Origin: Algisphaera sp039180025
GTDB lineage: Bacteria; Planctomycetota; Phycisphaerae; Phycisphaerales; Phycisphaeraceae
DNA length: 64,000 nt
Reading direction: 5' to 3'
NCBI GenBank assembly: GCA_039180025.1
Contig: JBCDDZ010000013.1
Span: 1 to 64,000 of the forward strand
The position numbers were made by a program, and so were the translations under genes. This document shows, in pieces, positions 1 to 8,479 of the stretch. Under the pieces are notes generated by a model, which was not told the DNA's origin, ran no database searches, and worked only from the letters and a program-made list of their open reading frames with translations. Every line of letters begins with the position of its first letter. The first letter of the stretch is position 1.

Positions 1-792
1 CCCGCCCTCAGCCGGGCGGCCGAACTCGTCGAGCGGGCCCGCGCCCTGTCCGCCAAGACCGCCCGCCTCGCCGAGCGTTTCGAGGACGATCCCGACACCG
101 ACGCCCTGGGCCTGCCCCTCACCCCGGGCGTCCCCTCCGAGCCCCTCACCAAACCGAGGGCTGCGGAGCGCAGCGACAAAGCCCCGGATCACCCTGCCCC
201 GGCCTCACCCAACCGCATCGCCGAGCTCGTCGACACCGTGGCCAACCAACGTACGGCCGAGCCGAAAGCGGCCGAACCCACCCTCTCGCCAGCAAAAGCA
301 GACGGTCCCGGCGTAGACCGCCCCGCCCCCGCCGAAAACCTCCGCGAAAAACTCGCCAAGCTCTACGGCGTCCGCCACACCCCCCGCGGCGTGCTCTTCG
401 TCCAACCCGCCGACGCCCACCAAGTCACCCCCACCCCCGGAAGTACCCCCGGAACCAACCCCGGAACCAACCCCGCCTCACGCCAGCCCGGCACCCCATC
501 CCCCACCCAGCCAAACGCCGCCACCGTTTCCGGGGGCGCTTCCGGGGGTACTTCCGGGGGCGGGGGGTTGGCGATTGCGGGGGACTTCAACAACTGGAAC
601 CCCGCCCAGACCCCGATGATCCGCGACGAACACCTCGGCGTCTGGCGGGTCTGCATCAACGTCCCCCCCGGCCGGTACCGCTACCGGCTCGTCAAAAACG
701 GCCAATGGGTCCAGGACCCCTTCAACCGTACCGTCGAATCCAACCCCTTCGGCGAACTCAACAACATCATCGAAATCAACGCGCCCGCCTAA
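1..792 (+). CDS. C-terminal part of a Pro/Ala-rich protein ending in a glycogen-binding E-set (CBM48/AMPK-beta-like) domain
   Basis: Reading frame 1 is open from the first base of the window to a TAA at 790-792, so the gene is cut at its 5' end. The visible part starts with a charged helix-like stretch, continues through a Pro/Ala/Glu-rich linker and ends in a compact domain at about nt 570-785. That domain has the AGDFNNWNP signature, followed by GVWRVCINVPPGRYRYR and a DPFNRTVESNPFGE segment, as in AMPK-beta/isoamylase early-set carbohydrate-binding modules. This implies binding of glycogen or another alpha-glucan. The linker is built partly from the 12-bp CCCCGGAA repeat in both orientations, read as PGSTPGTNPGTNP and then SGGASGGTSGGGG. 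The N-terminal domain lies outside the window, so the full function is not known. The next gene follows after 63 bp and may be co-transcribed. Confidence 0.82.
   Translation, partial: PALSRAAELVERARALSAKTARLAERFEDDPDTDALGLPLTPGVPSEPLTKPRAAERSDKAPDHPAPASPNRIAELVDTVANQRTAEPKAAEPTLSPAKADGPGVDRPAPAENLREKLAKLYGVRHTPRGVLFVQPADAHQVTPTPGSTPGTNPGTNPASRQPGTPSPTQPNAATVSGGASGGTSGGGGLAIAGDFNNWNPAQTPMIRDEHLGVWRVCINVPPGRYRYRLVKNGQWVQDPFNRTVESNPFGELNNIIEINAPA
435..476 (+). repeat. 12-bp CCCCGGAA direct repeat array (sense)
   Basis: CCCCGG cores start at 435, 447 and 459, and a decayed fourth unit starts at 471. The 12-bp period preserves the reading frame and encodes Pro-Gly-Ser/Thr-x units. Confidence 0.85.
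528..570 (-). repeat. 12-bp repeat array in inverted orientation
   Basis: TTCCGGGG cores begin at 528, 540 and 552 with a 12-bp period. This is the reverse complement of the array at 435-476, in the same gene. Read in frame it gives Ser-Gly-Gly-x units. Confidence 0.85.
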
Positions 793-855
793 TCCCCCCG
801 CCCCTCCCCCTTTGCCTGCTCCCGGTAAACCCTCCTTCTCCCCCCGGCCCCCGTC

Positions 856-2679
856 ATGGATGACCACACCCACCAATCCCTCGACGACCTCGCCGACCTC
901 TTCCTCACCGGAACCACCTCCCCCGTCCCCGGAAGTAAGCCCGGAAGCAACCCCGGAAGTGCCCCCGGAAGCGCCCCGCTTTCGCCAAGCCACCCCTCCC
1001 CGGGCAGCAGCACCCCTCATCCTGAATCCAGCCCCGAGGCCGTCCTCGGCATCCCGCCCCAGGCCCAGACGACGCGGGCAGCCACTCCCGGAACAACCTC
1101 GGCGGCCACTCCCGAGACCACTCCCGCAGCTGGATCTATTTCCAGGGTCACTCCCGGGGGGGGCGGGGATCCGCTTTCCGGGCCCGCGCCCATCAAGCTC
1201 CCGCCCAAGGCCGCCCGCCACCGCGCCCGGGCCGAGCCCCCCGAGCCCACCCTCGGCGATCTGTCCGACGACGCCCCCGTCACCCACCCCTCCGCCGATC
1301 TCCCCGAAACCCCGGCCGACCCGTCGCCCTACCCCCGCCTCGCCGGGCAGGACCCCCCTCCGGCCTTCGGCCAGTCGCCGCCGCCCGCCGCCGCGGTCGA
1401 GGCCGTCCTGCTGGGCAACCTCCCCGGCATGGCCGGCCCCTGGCTGACCCAGTACGCCCAGCGCCTCGCCCAAAAAGACGGCACCGTCGCCCTCCTCCAC
1501 GCCGACGACCAGGGCTTCGACCTCGAACTCGTCGAACCCACCCAGCCCCCCGCCGACGCCCGCCAACCCGCCCCCGCCCCCGCTCCCGCCTCATCGCTCC
1601 GCATCCCCCCCGGCGGGTTCCGCGGCCGCGACCTCGTCGACGTCCTCGACCAGCTCTGCGCCGCCCGGGTCAGCCCCGTCCGCACCGTCCTGGTCCACCT
1701 CGACCCCGCCCCCGACGCCCTGCCTCGGCTACTGGACCTCGAACCGTGGACCCTCCTCAGCGGCGCCGACGACGCCGCCCTCGTCGCCGGCTACCGCCTC
1801 CTTAAACGACTGCGCGAATCCGACCCCCGCGTCGGCCAGGCCCACGTCGGGTTGATGGTCGTCGGCTCCCCCCCGGACGCCAGCCAAAACGCCGCCCAGA
1901 AGCTCCGGTCCGCCGTCACCGACCTCCTCGAAACCCCCCTCGAGCTCCTCGGCGACCAGCAGCGCATGATCCCCGCCCGCTGCCGCACCCTCGGCCGATT
2001 CACCGGCGAACACGCCGACTGGTCCCGCCTCGCCGACTGGCTCAAAGCCCTCCAGCCCCTCCCGCCCCGGGCCGCCCCCGAGCCCGCCGCTGCCCCCCCC
2101 GCCGCCAAGCCGGCCCTGCCCCCCCTCGACCAGCCCGTCACCCTCCACCCCGAGGACGCTCCCACGCCGCGCGCCGCGGCCGCCCCCTCTCCCGCGCCGT
2201 TTCCCCCTTCCGCCGAACCCGACACCCCGGATCCGTCCCCGGCCGCGGCCGCCGTGGACCTCGTCGAACTCATCGATTCCGACCCCCACGCCGCCGCGTC
2301 GATCCCCGGCGGGCTCGCCCTCGAAGCCCGCTGCCCCGCCCAGCCGCACACCCAGCTCGCCCTCGACGCCGCCGGCCGGCTCCACCTCCTGCACCGCCAC
2401 GACGCCGCCCAGGGCGACCCCCCGACCCCCAAAGAAGCCATCGTCGAACTCGTCGCCGTCCGCGACTGGGCCCGTCAGCACCGCGCCCTGCTCCAGCTCA
2501 CCGAGCGCACCCGCCACTTCGACCCCGACGCCGACCCGGTCCTCCACCTCTTCACCGACCGCGCCGACCTCTCGGTCCACCTCACCGCCCGCCTGGGCAA
2601 CCTCCTGCGCCTCCACCTGCTCCGCCCCGTCACCGTCGGCGACCAGCACACCTACTTCTGCACCCCCCTCTCCGCCTGA
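856..2679 (+). CDS. Proline-rich protein of unknown function with MinD-like alpha/beta region
   Basis: The protein has 607 aa and I do not recognise the family. Residues 1 to about 180 are low-complexity, Pro/Ser/Thr/Ala-rich and include the repeat-encoded PGSKPGSNPGSAPGSAP. Residues about 183-400 alternate hydrophobic strands and helices (AVLLGNLPGMAGPWL, TVALLHADD, VGLMVVGSPPDA). This resembles a Rossmann or MinD-type fold, but no Walker A motif is visible. A second Pro-rich linker leads to a C-terminal domain from about 440, rich in Leu/His/Asp. It sits 63 bp after the glycogen-binding gene and probably shares its transcript. Codons end overwhelmingly in C. No signal peptide or membrane helix is evident, so a cytosolic location is inferred. 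The ATG at 856 lacks a clear Shine-Dalgarno sequence. Confidence 0.72.
   Translation: MDDHTHQSLDDLADLFLTGTTSPVPGSKPGSNPGSAPGSAPLSPSHPSPGSSTPHPESSPEAVLGIPPQAQTTRAATPGTTSAATPETTPAAGSISRVTPGGGGDPLSGPAPIKLPPKAARHRARAEPPEPTLGDLSDDAPVTHPSADLPETPADPSPYPRLAGQDPPPAFGQSPPPAAAVEAVLLGNLPGMAGPWLTQYAQRLAQKDGTVALLHADDQGFDLELVEPTQPPADARQPAPAPAPASSLRIPPGGFRGRDLVDVLDQLCAARVSPVRTVLVHLDPAPDALPRLLDLEPWTLLSGADDAALVAGYRLLKRLRESDPRVGQAHVGLMVVGSPPDASQNAAQKLRSAVTDLLETPLELLGDQQRMIPARCRTLGRFTGEHADWSRLADWLKALQPLPPRAAPEPAAAPPAAKPALPPLDQPVTLHPEDAPTPRAAAAPSPAPFPPSAEPDTPDPSPAAAAVDLVELIDSDPHAAASIPGGLALEARCPAQPHTQLALDAAGRLHLLHRHDAAQGDPPTPKEAIVELVAVRDWARQHRALLQLTERTRHFDPDADPVLHLFTDRADLSVHLTARLGNLLRLHLLRPVTVGDQHTYFCTPLSA
927..974 (+). 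repeat. 12-bp CCCCGGAA direct repeat array, four units
   Basis: CCCGG cores lie at 927, 939, 951 and 963, exactly 12 bp apart. The array is in frame in the surrounding gene. A looser patch of related units (TCCCGGAAC and TCCCGAGAC) lies near 1085-1165. Confidence 0.85.
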
Positions 2680-2683
2680 CCCC

Positions 2684-2735
2684 CCCCGGAATCACCCCCC
2701 GGAATCGCCCCCGCCCCCCCGGAAGCCCCCCGGAA
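2684..2735 (+). repeat. CCCCGGAA repeat units in non-coding DNA
   Basis: Four CCCCGGAA cores occur just after the stop codon at 2679, with irregular spacing of roughly 11-20 bp. This contrasts with the strict 12-bp period inside genes. Confidence 0.7.
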
Positions 2736-2836
2736 CGCACGCTCTCGGCACGCACCCCCCCGGCTCCGCTGCCCCTACCTCTCCGGCCCCGCCCGCCGCA
2801 AAAAACGCCGGCCCGTCATTTTTTCTTATCCCCCGC

Positions 2837-2867
2837 CCCGTCCGCGGATTACCTCGCCGCGGACGGG
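2837..2867. repeat. Perfect 11-bp inverted repeat (hairpin)
   Basis: CCCGTCCGCGG at 2837-2847 is matched by its exact complement at 2857-2867 around a 9-nt loop. No T-tract follows it on either strand, so it is not a standard intrinsic terminator. It could be an RNA hairpin or a protein site. Confidence 0.6.
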
Positions 2868-3353
2868 TCCGATTCCCCGCGGGATGCGCACGATCGTGTC
2901 GCCCCACCCCCCGGCAGCCGGACCCCGGAGTGCGGCGGGGCGTCACCAGGCAAGGGACGCCCCGCCAATAGGCCGGGCGAACGGGACTGGCGCGGACCCC
3001 GACGTGGCGATGCCCGAGACACCGCCTTGCCGGGGACTCTCGGGGTCGGAGCGGGGCCTGCCCGGCCGCGGGTTGGCGGCTCCAACCGCAGACGCCGTCT
3101 GCCCCCCCCTCCGCCCCGCGACGCCCGCCACCGCGTCGCCGCGGAGCGACCGCCCGCCCCCTCTTTGACAAGTCCGCCCCCCCCACCGCAGCGCGGATCG
3201 TCGGCCCGGGTACACCCTCGGCCCGGGCTCCCCGCCTGCCCACCCTCTCGGGGCAGACGCAGAGTCCCGGCCGAGGATTGCCTCGGCTCATCCCGGACCG
3301 CGGCCCGCCCGAACGGCCGCCGACGGACGCACACCGCGTCTCCGAAGATGCGC

Positions 3354-3359
3354 TAAAAT
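3354..3359 (+). promoter_or_regulatory. -10 box TAAAAT for a leaderless transcript
   Basis: TAAAAT is followed by exactly 6 nt and then the ATG at 3366. Transcription would begin at or next to the start codon. No convincing -35 box is visible. Confidence 0.6.
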
Positions 3360-3365
3360 ACCCCG

Positions 3366-3857
3366 ATGCAGCAGCTCCTCGTCCGCACGCTCCTCCACGG
3401 CTGGAACGCCCAGGCCGACTTCGCCGGCCGCCTCGTCGCCGACCTCGACCCCGCCCAGATGACCCACCAGCCCACGCCCGGGGCCAACCACCCCGCCTGG
3501 GTCCTCAGCCACCTGCACGCCTACCTCGGGCCGCTCGCCGAACTACTCGACGGGCGCACCCCCGAAGACCCGATCGGCCACCGCTTCGGCATGAAGTCCG
3601 TGCCCCTCGCCGACGCCTCGGCCTACCTCCCCAAAGACCAACTGGTCGAAACCTACCTCGCCGAGCACCAGCGGGTCGCGGACCTACTGGCCGCCGCCCC
3701 CGCGGACACCCTCACCCGCCCCACCCCGGTCGAACGCTGGCAGCCCCGTTTCCCCGCCGTCGCCGAGTTGCTCGGCTACGTCATGCTCCACCACGAGTCC
3801 TACCACCTGGGTCAGCTCAGCGCCTGGCGCCGCCTGCAAAACCTGCCCCCCGCCTGA
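3366..3857 (+). CDS. DinB-like (DinB_2 superfamily) metal-binding protein
   Basis: The protein has 163 aa, the usual length for the DinB/YfiT four-helix-bundle superfamily. These proteins bind a divalent metal through three histidines and include thiol transferases and many uncharacterised enzymes. The expected pattern is visible. A first histidine region (HPAWVLSHLHAYLG) follows the first helix. A C-terminal HHESYHLGQLSAWRR supplies the H-x3-H-x2-Q type cluster. The substrate cannot be predicted. There is no signal peptide, so it should be cytosolic. The gene stands alone between two GC-rich spacers. The ATG at 3366 is supported by a -10 box 6 nt upstream rather than by a ribosome-binding site, which implies a leaderless mRNA. 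Confidence 0.85.
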   Translation: MQQLLVRTLLHGWNAQADFAGRLVADLDPAQMTHQPTPGANHPAWVLSHLHAYLGPLAELLDGRTPEDPIGHRFGMKSVPLADASAYLPKDQLVETYLAEHQRVADLLAAAPADTLTRPTPVERWQPRFPAVAELLGYVMLHHESYHLGQLSAWRRLQNLPPA

Positions 3858-3861
3858 AACC

Positions 3862-3936
3862 CCCCGGAATTTCCTCGGAAACCTCCGGACTCTCTTTATT
3901 CGACTCGCCCCGCTCCCGGAACCTCTCCGGAAACCG
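3862..3936 (+). repeat. Degenerate CCCCGGAA repeat units
   Basis: Units such as CCCCGGAAT (3862), CTCGGAAAC, CTCCGGAC, TCCCGGAAC and CTCCGGAAAC occur at roughly 11-13 bp spacing just after the stop codon of the DinB-like gene. Confidence 0.65.
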
Positions 3937-4091
3937 TTGCCCCCCGCCCCCCGCCAACCGTCTCCCCCACCTCGGGAGATGCCCACGGCTAACCGGGCCC
4001 TGGATGTCCCCTAGGCCGATCTCAAGACAACCCCCCGGTGTCCCGGACACCGCCCGGATACACATTTCAAACAATCCTCACATTTTTAGCT

Positions 4092-4097
4092 TAGGTT
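4092..4097 (+). promoter_or_regulatory. Candidate -10 box TAGGTT
   Basis: The hexamer lies 6 nt before the ATG at 4104, in a short AT-rich patch (4060-4103) within otherwise GC-rich DNA. The geometry matches the other leaderless genes of the window, but the match to TATAAT is weak. Confidence 0.4.
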
Positions 4098-4103
4098 ATT
4101 TGG

Positions 4104-4772
4104 ATGCGCACCCTCGCCCTCGGCGACATCCACGGCTGCCTCACCGCGCTCGAGGCCCTCGCCCAAGCCGTCCCCTTCCGCCCGGACGATCAACTGGTGC
4201 TCCTGGGCGACTACGTCGATAAAGGGCCCAACACCCGCGGCACGCTCGATTGGCTCTGCCGGCTGAGCCAGCGGGCCCAAGTCATCGCCCTCCGCGGCAA
4301 CCACGACCAGATGATGCTCGACGCCCGCCACGACCGCGACGCGTTCGACGACTGGATCGCGTCGGGCGGCGACGCCACCCTCCGCTCCTACCGACTCCCG
4401 CTCAACCTCGACGCCATGGCCCGGGTCCCCGAACGCCACTGGCGCTTCCTCGAGAACACCACCCTGATCCACGTCGCCGACCAGCACTTCTTCGTCCACG
4501 GCAACGCCGACCCGGCCCGGCCCCTCGACCAGCAGCTCCCGCGGACCCTCCTCTGGGAAAAATGTTACGCCGCCGAGCCCCATCCCTCGGGCAAGACCAT
4601 GGTCTGCGGGCACGCCTCGCAAAAGGACGGCCTGGTGCTCGACCTGGGGTTCGCCCTGTGCATCGATACCTGGGCCTGCGGCGACGGCTACCTGACCGCC
4701 TACGACCCCACCGCCGAGCGATTCTGGCAGGCTAACCGGGCCGGCCAGACCCAAACCGGGCAGCGTCTCTAG
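4104..4772 (+). CDS. PPP-family metallophosphatase (bacterial serine/threonine phosphatase type)
   Basis: This is a 222-aa calcineurin-like phosphoesterase of the bacterial PrpA/diadenosine-tetraphosphatase type. The metal-binding motifs appear in order: GDIHG at residues 7-11, GDYVDKGP at 35-42, RGNHD at 64-68, then later single histidines including the CGHAS motif near the C-terminus. Members hydrolyse phosphoesters with two metal ions, removing phosphate from proteins or small molecules in the cytosol. The usual Arg of GDxxDRG is Lys here, a conservative change. Length and motif order are complete, so the gene looks intact. It is a single gene with no obvious operon partner, and its substrate is not evident. 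Confidence 0.88.
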   Translation: MRTLALGDIHGCLTALEALAQAVPFRPDDQLVLLGDYVDKGPNTRGTLDWLCRLSQRAQVIALRGNHDQMMLDARHDRDAFDDWIASGGDATLRSYRLPLNLDAMARVPERHWRFLENTTLIHVADQHFFVHGNADPARPLDQQLPRTLLWEKCYAAEPHPSGKTMVCGHASQKDGLVLDLGFALCIDTWACGDGYLTAYDPTAERFWQANRAGQTQTGQRL

Positions 4773-4899
4773 GCTGCCAAACCGGCACCCTACGCTCCGA
4801 ATCGGGCCAACATACCAATATAAAATAGACACTTACGGAAAAACCGCGTGGCAAGCGGTTTGCATCTCTTCCACCGGAACCCCGCCCCCCGGAGCACGA

Positions 4900-5760
4900 A
4901 TGTCCATCAAGTTCGAAGACTACTACCAGACCCTCGGCCTCGCCCGTGACGCCACGGCCGACGTGATCAAACGCGCGTACCGCAAGCTCGCCCGAGAGCT
5001 CCACCCCGACCGCAACGACGCTCCCGACGCCGCCGAGCGGTTCTCCAAGGTCAGCGAAGCCTATGAGGTGCTCAAAGACCCCGAGAAGCGCCAGCAGTAC
5101 GACCGCTTCGGGCAAAACTACAAGGCCGGCCAGGACTTCCGTCCGCCCCCCGGATTCGAGGGGTTCGGCGGCCGACACCAGGCCGGCGGCTTCCAGTTCG
5201 AAGACGGCGACTTCTCCGATTTCTTCCGGCAGATGTTCAGCGGTGCGGGCGCCGGCGGGCCCGGCTCCAGGGGAGGGCACACCGCCCCGCGGGAGCAGGA
5301 AGCCGAGATCGCCGTCTCCCTCCACGAGGCCTACCACGGCGGCACCCGCCAACTCACCCTTTCCGGCGGGCCGGCGGGTCCGAAAAAACTTGACGTCAAG
5401 ATCCCCCCCCGGATCAAGCCGGGCAGTAAGATCCGGCTCCGCGGCGAGCACCTGCTGCTCAAGATCAACGTCGCCCCGGACCCGCGCTTCACCGTGGGCA
5501 CCGACGGCACGCTGACCACGGAACTGAAGATCTCTCCCGCCCTCGCCGCGCTGGGCGGGAAGGCCGACGTGGCCACGCTCGACAGCACCGTGGCCGTGAC
5601 GATCCCGTCCGGGACCGCGTCGGGCAGCCGCCTCCGCATCGCCGACAAAGGCCTAGCTCAAGCCGACCTCCTGGTCCGGGTGTTGGTCAATGTCCCCAAG
5701 ACCCTCAGCGACGAACAGCGGAGCCTCTACCAAAAGCTCCGCGAGTTGGATGAAGCCTAG
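4900..5760 (+). CDS. DnaJ-like cochaperone (CbpA type, no zinc finger)
   Basis: This 286-aa Hsp40 has an N-terminal J domain (about residues 5-72) with the catalytic HPD motif at 35-37, which stimulates DnaK ATPase. A Gly/Phe-rich linker (GFEGFGGRHQAGGF) follows, then a two-part C-terminal substrate-binding region resembling DnaJ_C. The CxxCxGxG zinc repeats of DnaJ are absent, so the protein is of the CbpA/type II class. A weak ribosome-binding site (CCGGAG) precedes the ATG. The clpB gene follows 67 bp downstream on the same strand. This fits a DnaK-ClpB disaggregation role, and the two may be co-transcribed. No heat-shock operator (CIRCE) is visible between them. Confidence 0.92.
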   Translation: MSIKFEDYYQTLGLARDATADVIKRAYRKLARELHPDRNDAPDAAERFSKVSEAYEVLKDPEKRQQYDRFGQNYKAGQDFRPPPGFEGFGGRHQAGGFQFEDGDFSDFFRQMFSGAGAGGPGSRGGHTAPREQEAEIAVSLHEAYHGGTRQLTLSGGPAGPKKLDVKIPPRIKPGSKIRLRGEHLLLKINVAPDPRFTVGTDGTLTTELKISPALAALGGKADVATLDSTVAVTIPSGTASGSRLRIADKGLAQADLLVRVLVNVPKTLSDEQRSLYQKLRELDEA

Positions 5761-5827
5761 CCGATCCGAGTCCCGAGCTTAGTACCTCCACCGAAGCTCT
5801 GAATCACCCATTACCCAACACCTCACC

Positions 5828-8467
5828 ATGGATCCCAACAAATTCACCCAAAAAACGCAGGAAGCTTTGCAGGCCGCTCAGAGCCTGGCCGTCGAGCGCG
5901 GCCACCACGCGGCGGACGTCGAGCACCTGATGCTCGCGCTGGTCCGGCAGGCTGACGGCCTCGTGCCGCGGCTGCTCGAAAAGCTCAACCGCCCCGCCGA
6001 CCTCGTGGCTACCGAGTTGGAGCGTCACCTCGACGCGCTGCCGAGCGTGTCGGGCGGCAGCGCGGCGCAGGGTCAGGTCGCGGTCACCCAGAGCCTTCAG
6101 CAGCTTCTGGTCGCGGCGGATAAGCAGGCGAGCCAACTCAAGGACGAGTACGTCAGCGTGGAGCATCTGGTCCTGGCGTTGCTGGAGCGGGGCAAATCGC
6201 CGGCGGCGAAAATCCTGGGCGACCTGGGGGTGTCGCTCGAGGCGTTTCGGGCCGCGCTCACCGAGGTCCGGGGGAACCAGCGGGTCCAGTCGGCCAATCC
6301 GGAGGCGACGTACGAATCACTCTCGAAGTACGGCCGGGACCTGGTCGAATACGCGCGGACGGGCAAGATGGACCCGGTCATCGGGCGCGACGAGGAGATC
6401 CGCCGGACGATCCGGATTTTGTCGCGGAAGACGAAGAACAACCCGGTGCTCATCGGCGAGCCGGGCGTGGGGAAGACGGCGATCGCCGAGGGCTTGGCCC
6501 AGCGGATCGTGCGTGGCGACGTGCCCGAAGGGCTCAAAGACAAGCGGCTTTTCGCGCTGGACATGGGGGCGCTGATCGCGGGGGCGAAGTTCCGCGGCGA
6601 GTTCGAGGAGCGTTTCAAGGCGGTGCTCAACGAGGTCAAGCAGGCCGACGGCCAGGTCATCCTGTTCATCGATGAGCTGCATACGATCGTGGGCGCGGGC
6701 AAGGCCGACGGGGCGATGGACGCGGGGAACCTGCTCAAGCCGATGCTGGCCCGGGGGGAGCTGCACTGCATTGGGGCGACCACGCTCAACGAGTACCGGC
6801 AGCACATCGAGAAGGACGCGGCGCTCGAGCGGCGTTTCCAGCCGGTGCTGGTCGACCAGCCGACGGTGGAAGACACGATCTCGATCCTGCGCGGGCTCCG
6901 GGAACGGTTCGAGGTATTCCACGGGGTGCGGATCAACGACGCGGCGCTGGTGAACGCCGCGACGCTGAGCCACCGCTATATCACGGACCGGTTCCTGCCG
7001 GACAAGGCGATTGATCTGGTGGACGAAGCCTGTGCGATGATCCGGACCGAGATGGATTCGATGCCGGCGGAGCTGGACGACCTGACCCGGCGGGTAATGC
7101 AGCTCGAGATCGAAGAAGCGGCGCTGAAAAAAGAGACGGACGACGCGTCGAAGCAGCGGCTCGGGGCGCTACAGAAAGAGCTCGCCGACCTGCGCGAGCA
7201 GGCCGACACCACGCGGGCCCAATGGGAAAACGAGCGCGGCGATCTCGACAAGGTGCGCAGCCTGCGGGAACAGATCGAACAGGCCAAGCGGGAGATCGAG
7301 CGGGCGCAGCAGTCGTACAGCCTGGATCGCGCGGCGGAGCTGAAGTACGGCCGGCTGCCGGAGCTGGAGAAACAGCTCGCGGCGGAGGAGTCCAGGTCCG
7401 AAGCGTCGGGTGCGGCGGCGTCGTCCGCGGGCCCGTCGCTTTTCCGCGACGCGGTGACGGACGAAGAGATCGCGCAGATTGTGGCCCGGTGGACGGGGAT
7501 CCCGGTGGCGAGGCTGGTGGAAGGCGAGCGGCAGAAGCTGCTGCGTCTGCCGGACCAGCTGCACGAACGGGTCGTGGGCCAGGACCCGGCGGTGCAGTCG
7601 GTGGCCGACGCGGTGCTGCGGGCCCGGGCGGGGCTGAAGGACCCCAAGCGGCCGATCGGTTCGTTCCTGTTTCTGGGGCCGACCGGCGTGGGGAAGACCG
7701 AACTGGCCAAGGCGCTGGCCGCGTCGCTGTTCGATTCGGAGGACAATCTGGTCCGGCTGGACATGTCGGAATACATGGAAAAACACGCGGTGGCGCGGCT
7801 GATCGGGGCGCCGCCCGGGTATATCGGCTACGACGAGGGCGGCCAGTTGACCGAGGCGGTGCGGCGCAAGCCCTACTGCGTGATCCTCTTCGACGAAGTC
7901 GAAAAAGCGCACCCCGACGTGTTCAACGCGCTGCTTCAGGTCTTGGACGACGGCCAGCTCACGGACAGCCAGGGGCGGACGGTCAATTTCAAGAACACGG
8001 TGGTCATCATGACCTCGAACCTGGGAAGCCAGTACCTGCTGGACGACGCGGTGGTGTCGGGCTCGGCCGAGCCGGGGCTTTCCGATCACACGCGGAACCA
8101 GGTGCTGGCGGACGTCCGGGCGCACTTCCGGCCGGAGTTCTTGAACCGGGTAGACGACCTGGTGATCTTCTCGCCGCTGTCGTTACAGGACCTCAAGCAG
8201 ATCGTGACGCTGTTGACCGGCGACTTGCAGAAGCGTCTGGACGACAAGCGGATCACGCTGGAGTTGACGGAAGCGGCGGTCGAACACCTCGTGGATATGG
8301 GATTCGACCCGGCGTACGGGGCCCGGCCGTTGCGGCGTCTGCTTCAGCGCGAGCTCGAGACGCGGCTGAGCAAGGCGCTCATTGCGGGCGACCTGGTGGA
8401 GGGGAGCCGGGCGACGATCGGGTACGACGACGAGCGGGCGGAGATTACGCTGACGACGGGGGCGTAG
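5828..8467 (+). CDS. clpB: ATP-dependent chaperone ClpB
   Basis: This 879-aa Hsp100 disaggregase is close to the normal ClpB length of about 860. Domains in order are: an N-terminal Clp_N repeat domain (about 1-150); AAA+ domain 1 with Walker A GEPGVGKT at 210-217; the ClpB-specific coiled-coil middle domain (about 410-530, Glu/Arg/Lys-rich); AAA+ domain 2 with Walker A GPTGVGKT at 617-624 and VILFDEVEKAHPDV as Walker B; and the C-terminal small domain. The middle domain separates it from ClpA/ClpC. It works as a cytosolic hexamer that threads aggregated proteins with DnaK/DnaJ, fitting the DnaJ-like gene just upstream. The downstream gene is convergent, with only 12 bp between stop codons. 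Confidence 0.97.
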   Translation: MDPNKFTQKTQEALQAAQSLAVERGHHAADVEHLMLALVRQADGLVPRLLEKLNRPADLVATELERHLDALPSVSGGSAAQGQVAVTQSLQQLLVAADKQASQLKDEYVSVEHLVLALLERGKSPAAKILGDLGVSLEAFRAALTEVRGNQRVQSANPEATYESLSKYGRDLVEYARTGKMDPVIGRDEEIRRTIRILSRKTKNNPVLIGEPGVGKTAIAEGLAQRIVRGDVPEGLKDKRLFALDMGALIAGAKFRGEFEERFKAVLNEVKQADGQVILFIDELHTIVGAGKADGAMDAGNLLKPMLARGELHCIGATTLNEYRQHIEKDAALERRFQPVLVDQPTVEDTISILRGLRERFEVFHGVRINDAALVNAATLSHRYITDRFLPDKAIDLVDEACAMIRTEMDSMPAELDDLTRRVMQLEIEEAALKKETDDASKQRLGALQKELADLREQADTTRAQWENERGDLDKVRSLREQIEQAKREIERAQQSYSLDRAAELKYGRLPELEKQLAAEESRSEASGAAASSAGPSLFRDAVTDEEIAQIVARWTGIPVARLVEGERQKLLRLPDQLHERVVGQDPAVQSVADAVLRARAGLKDPKRPIGSFLFLGPTGVGKTELAKALAASLFDSEDNLVRLDMSEYMEKHAVARLIGAPPGYIGYDEGGQLTEAVRRKPYCVILFDEVEKAHPDVFNALLQVLDDGQLTDSQGRTVNFKNTVVIMTSNLGSQYLLDDAVVSGSAEPGLSDHTRNQVLADVRAHFRPEFLNRVDDLVIFSPLSLQDLKQIVTLLTGDLQKRLDDKRITLELTEAAVEHLVDMGFDPAYGARPLRRLLQRELETRLSKALIAGDLVEGSRATIGYDDERAEITLTTGA

Positions 8468-8479
8468 GGCCGACGCGCG

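Larger units (their letters stand above)
2680..3365. other. GC-rich intergenic region without a supportable gene
   Basis: This is 686 bp of very GC-rich DNA. It opens with further CCCCGGAA units near 2684, 2697, 2717 and 2728. It contains a perfect inverted repeat at 2837-2867 and ends at the promoter of the DinB-like gene. Open frames exist on both strands, but their translations are Arg/Pro-rich and resemble no protein family. Confidence 0.6.

Noticed and set aside
478..1566. Long minus-strand frame (362 codons) opposite the first two genes
   Set aside because: The translation is Gly/Val/Arg-rich without family features, and the plus strand has the recognisable E-set domain. It is a composition shadow of GC-rich DNA.
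2692..3334. Several overlapping frames on both strands in the 2.7-3.3 kb spacer
   Set aside because: All are Arg/Pro/Gly-rich, overlap each other and lack any motif or ribosome-binding site. The region is better described as non-coding.
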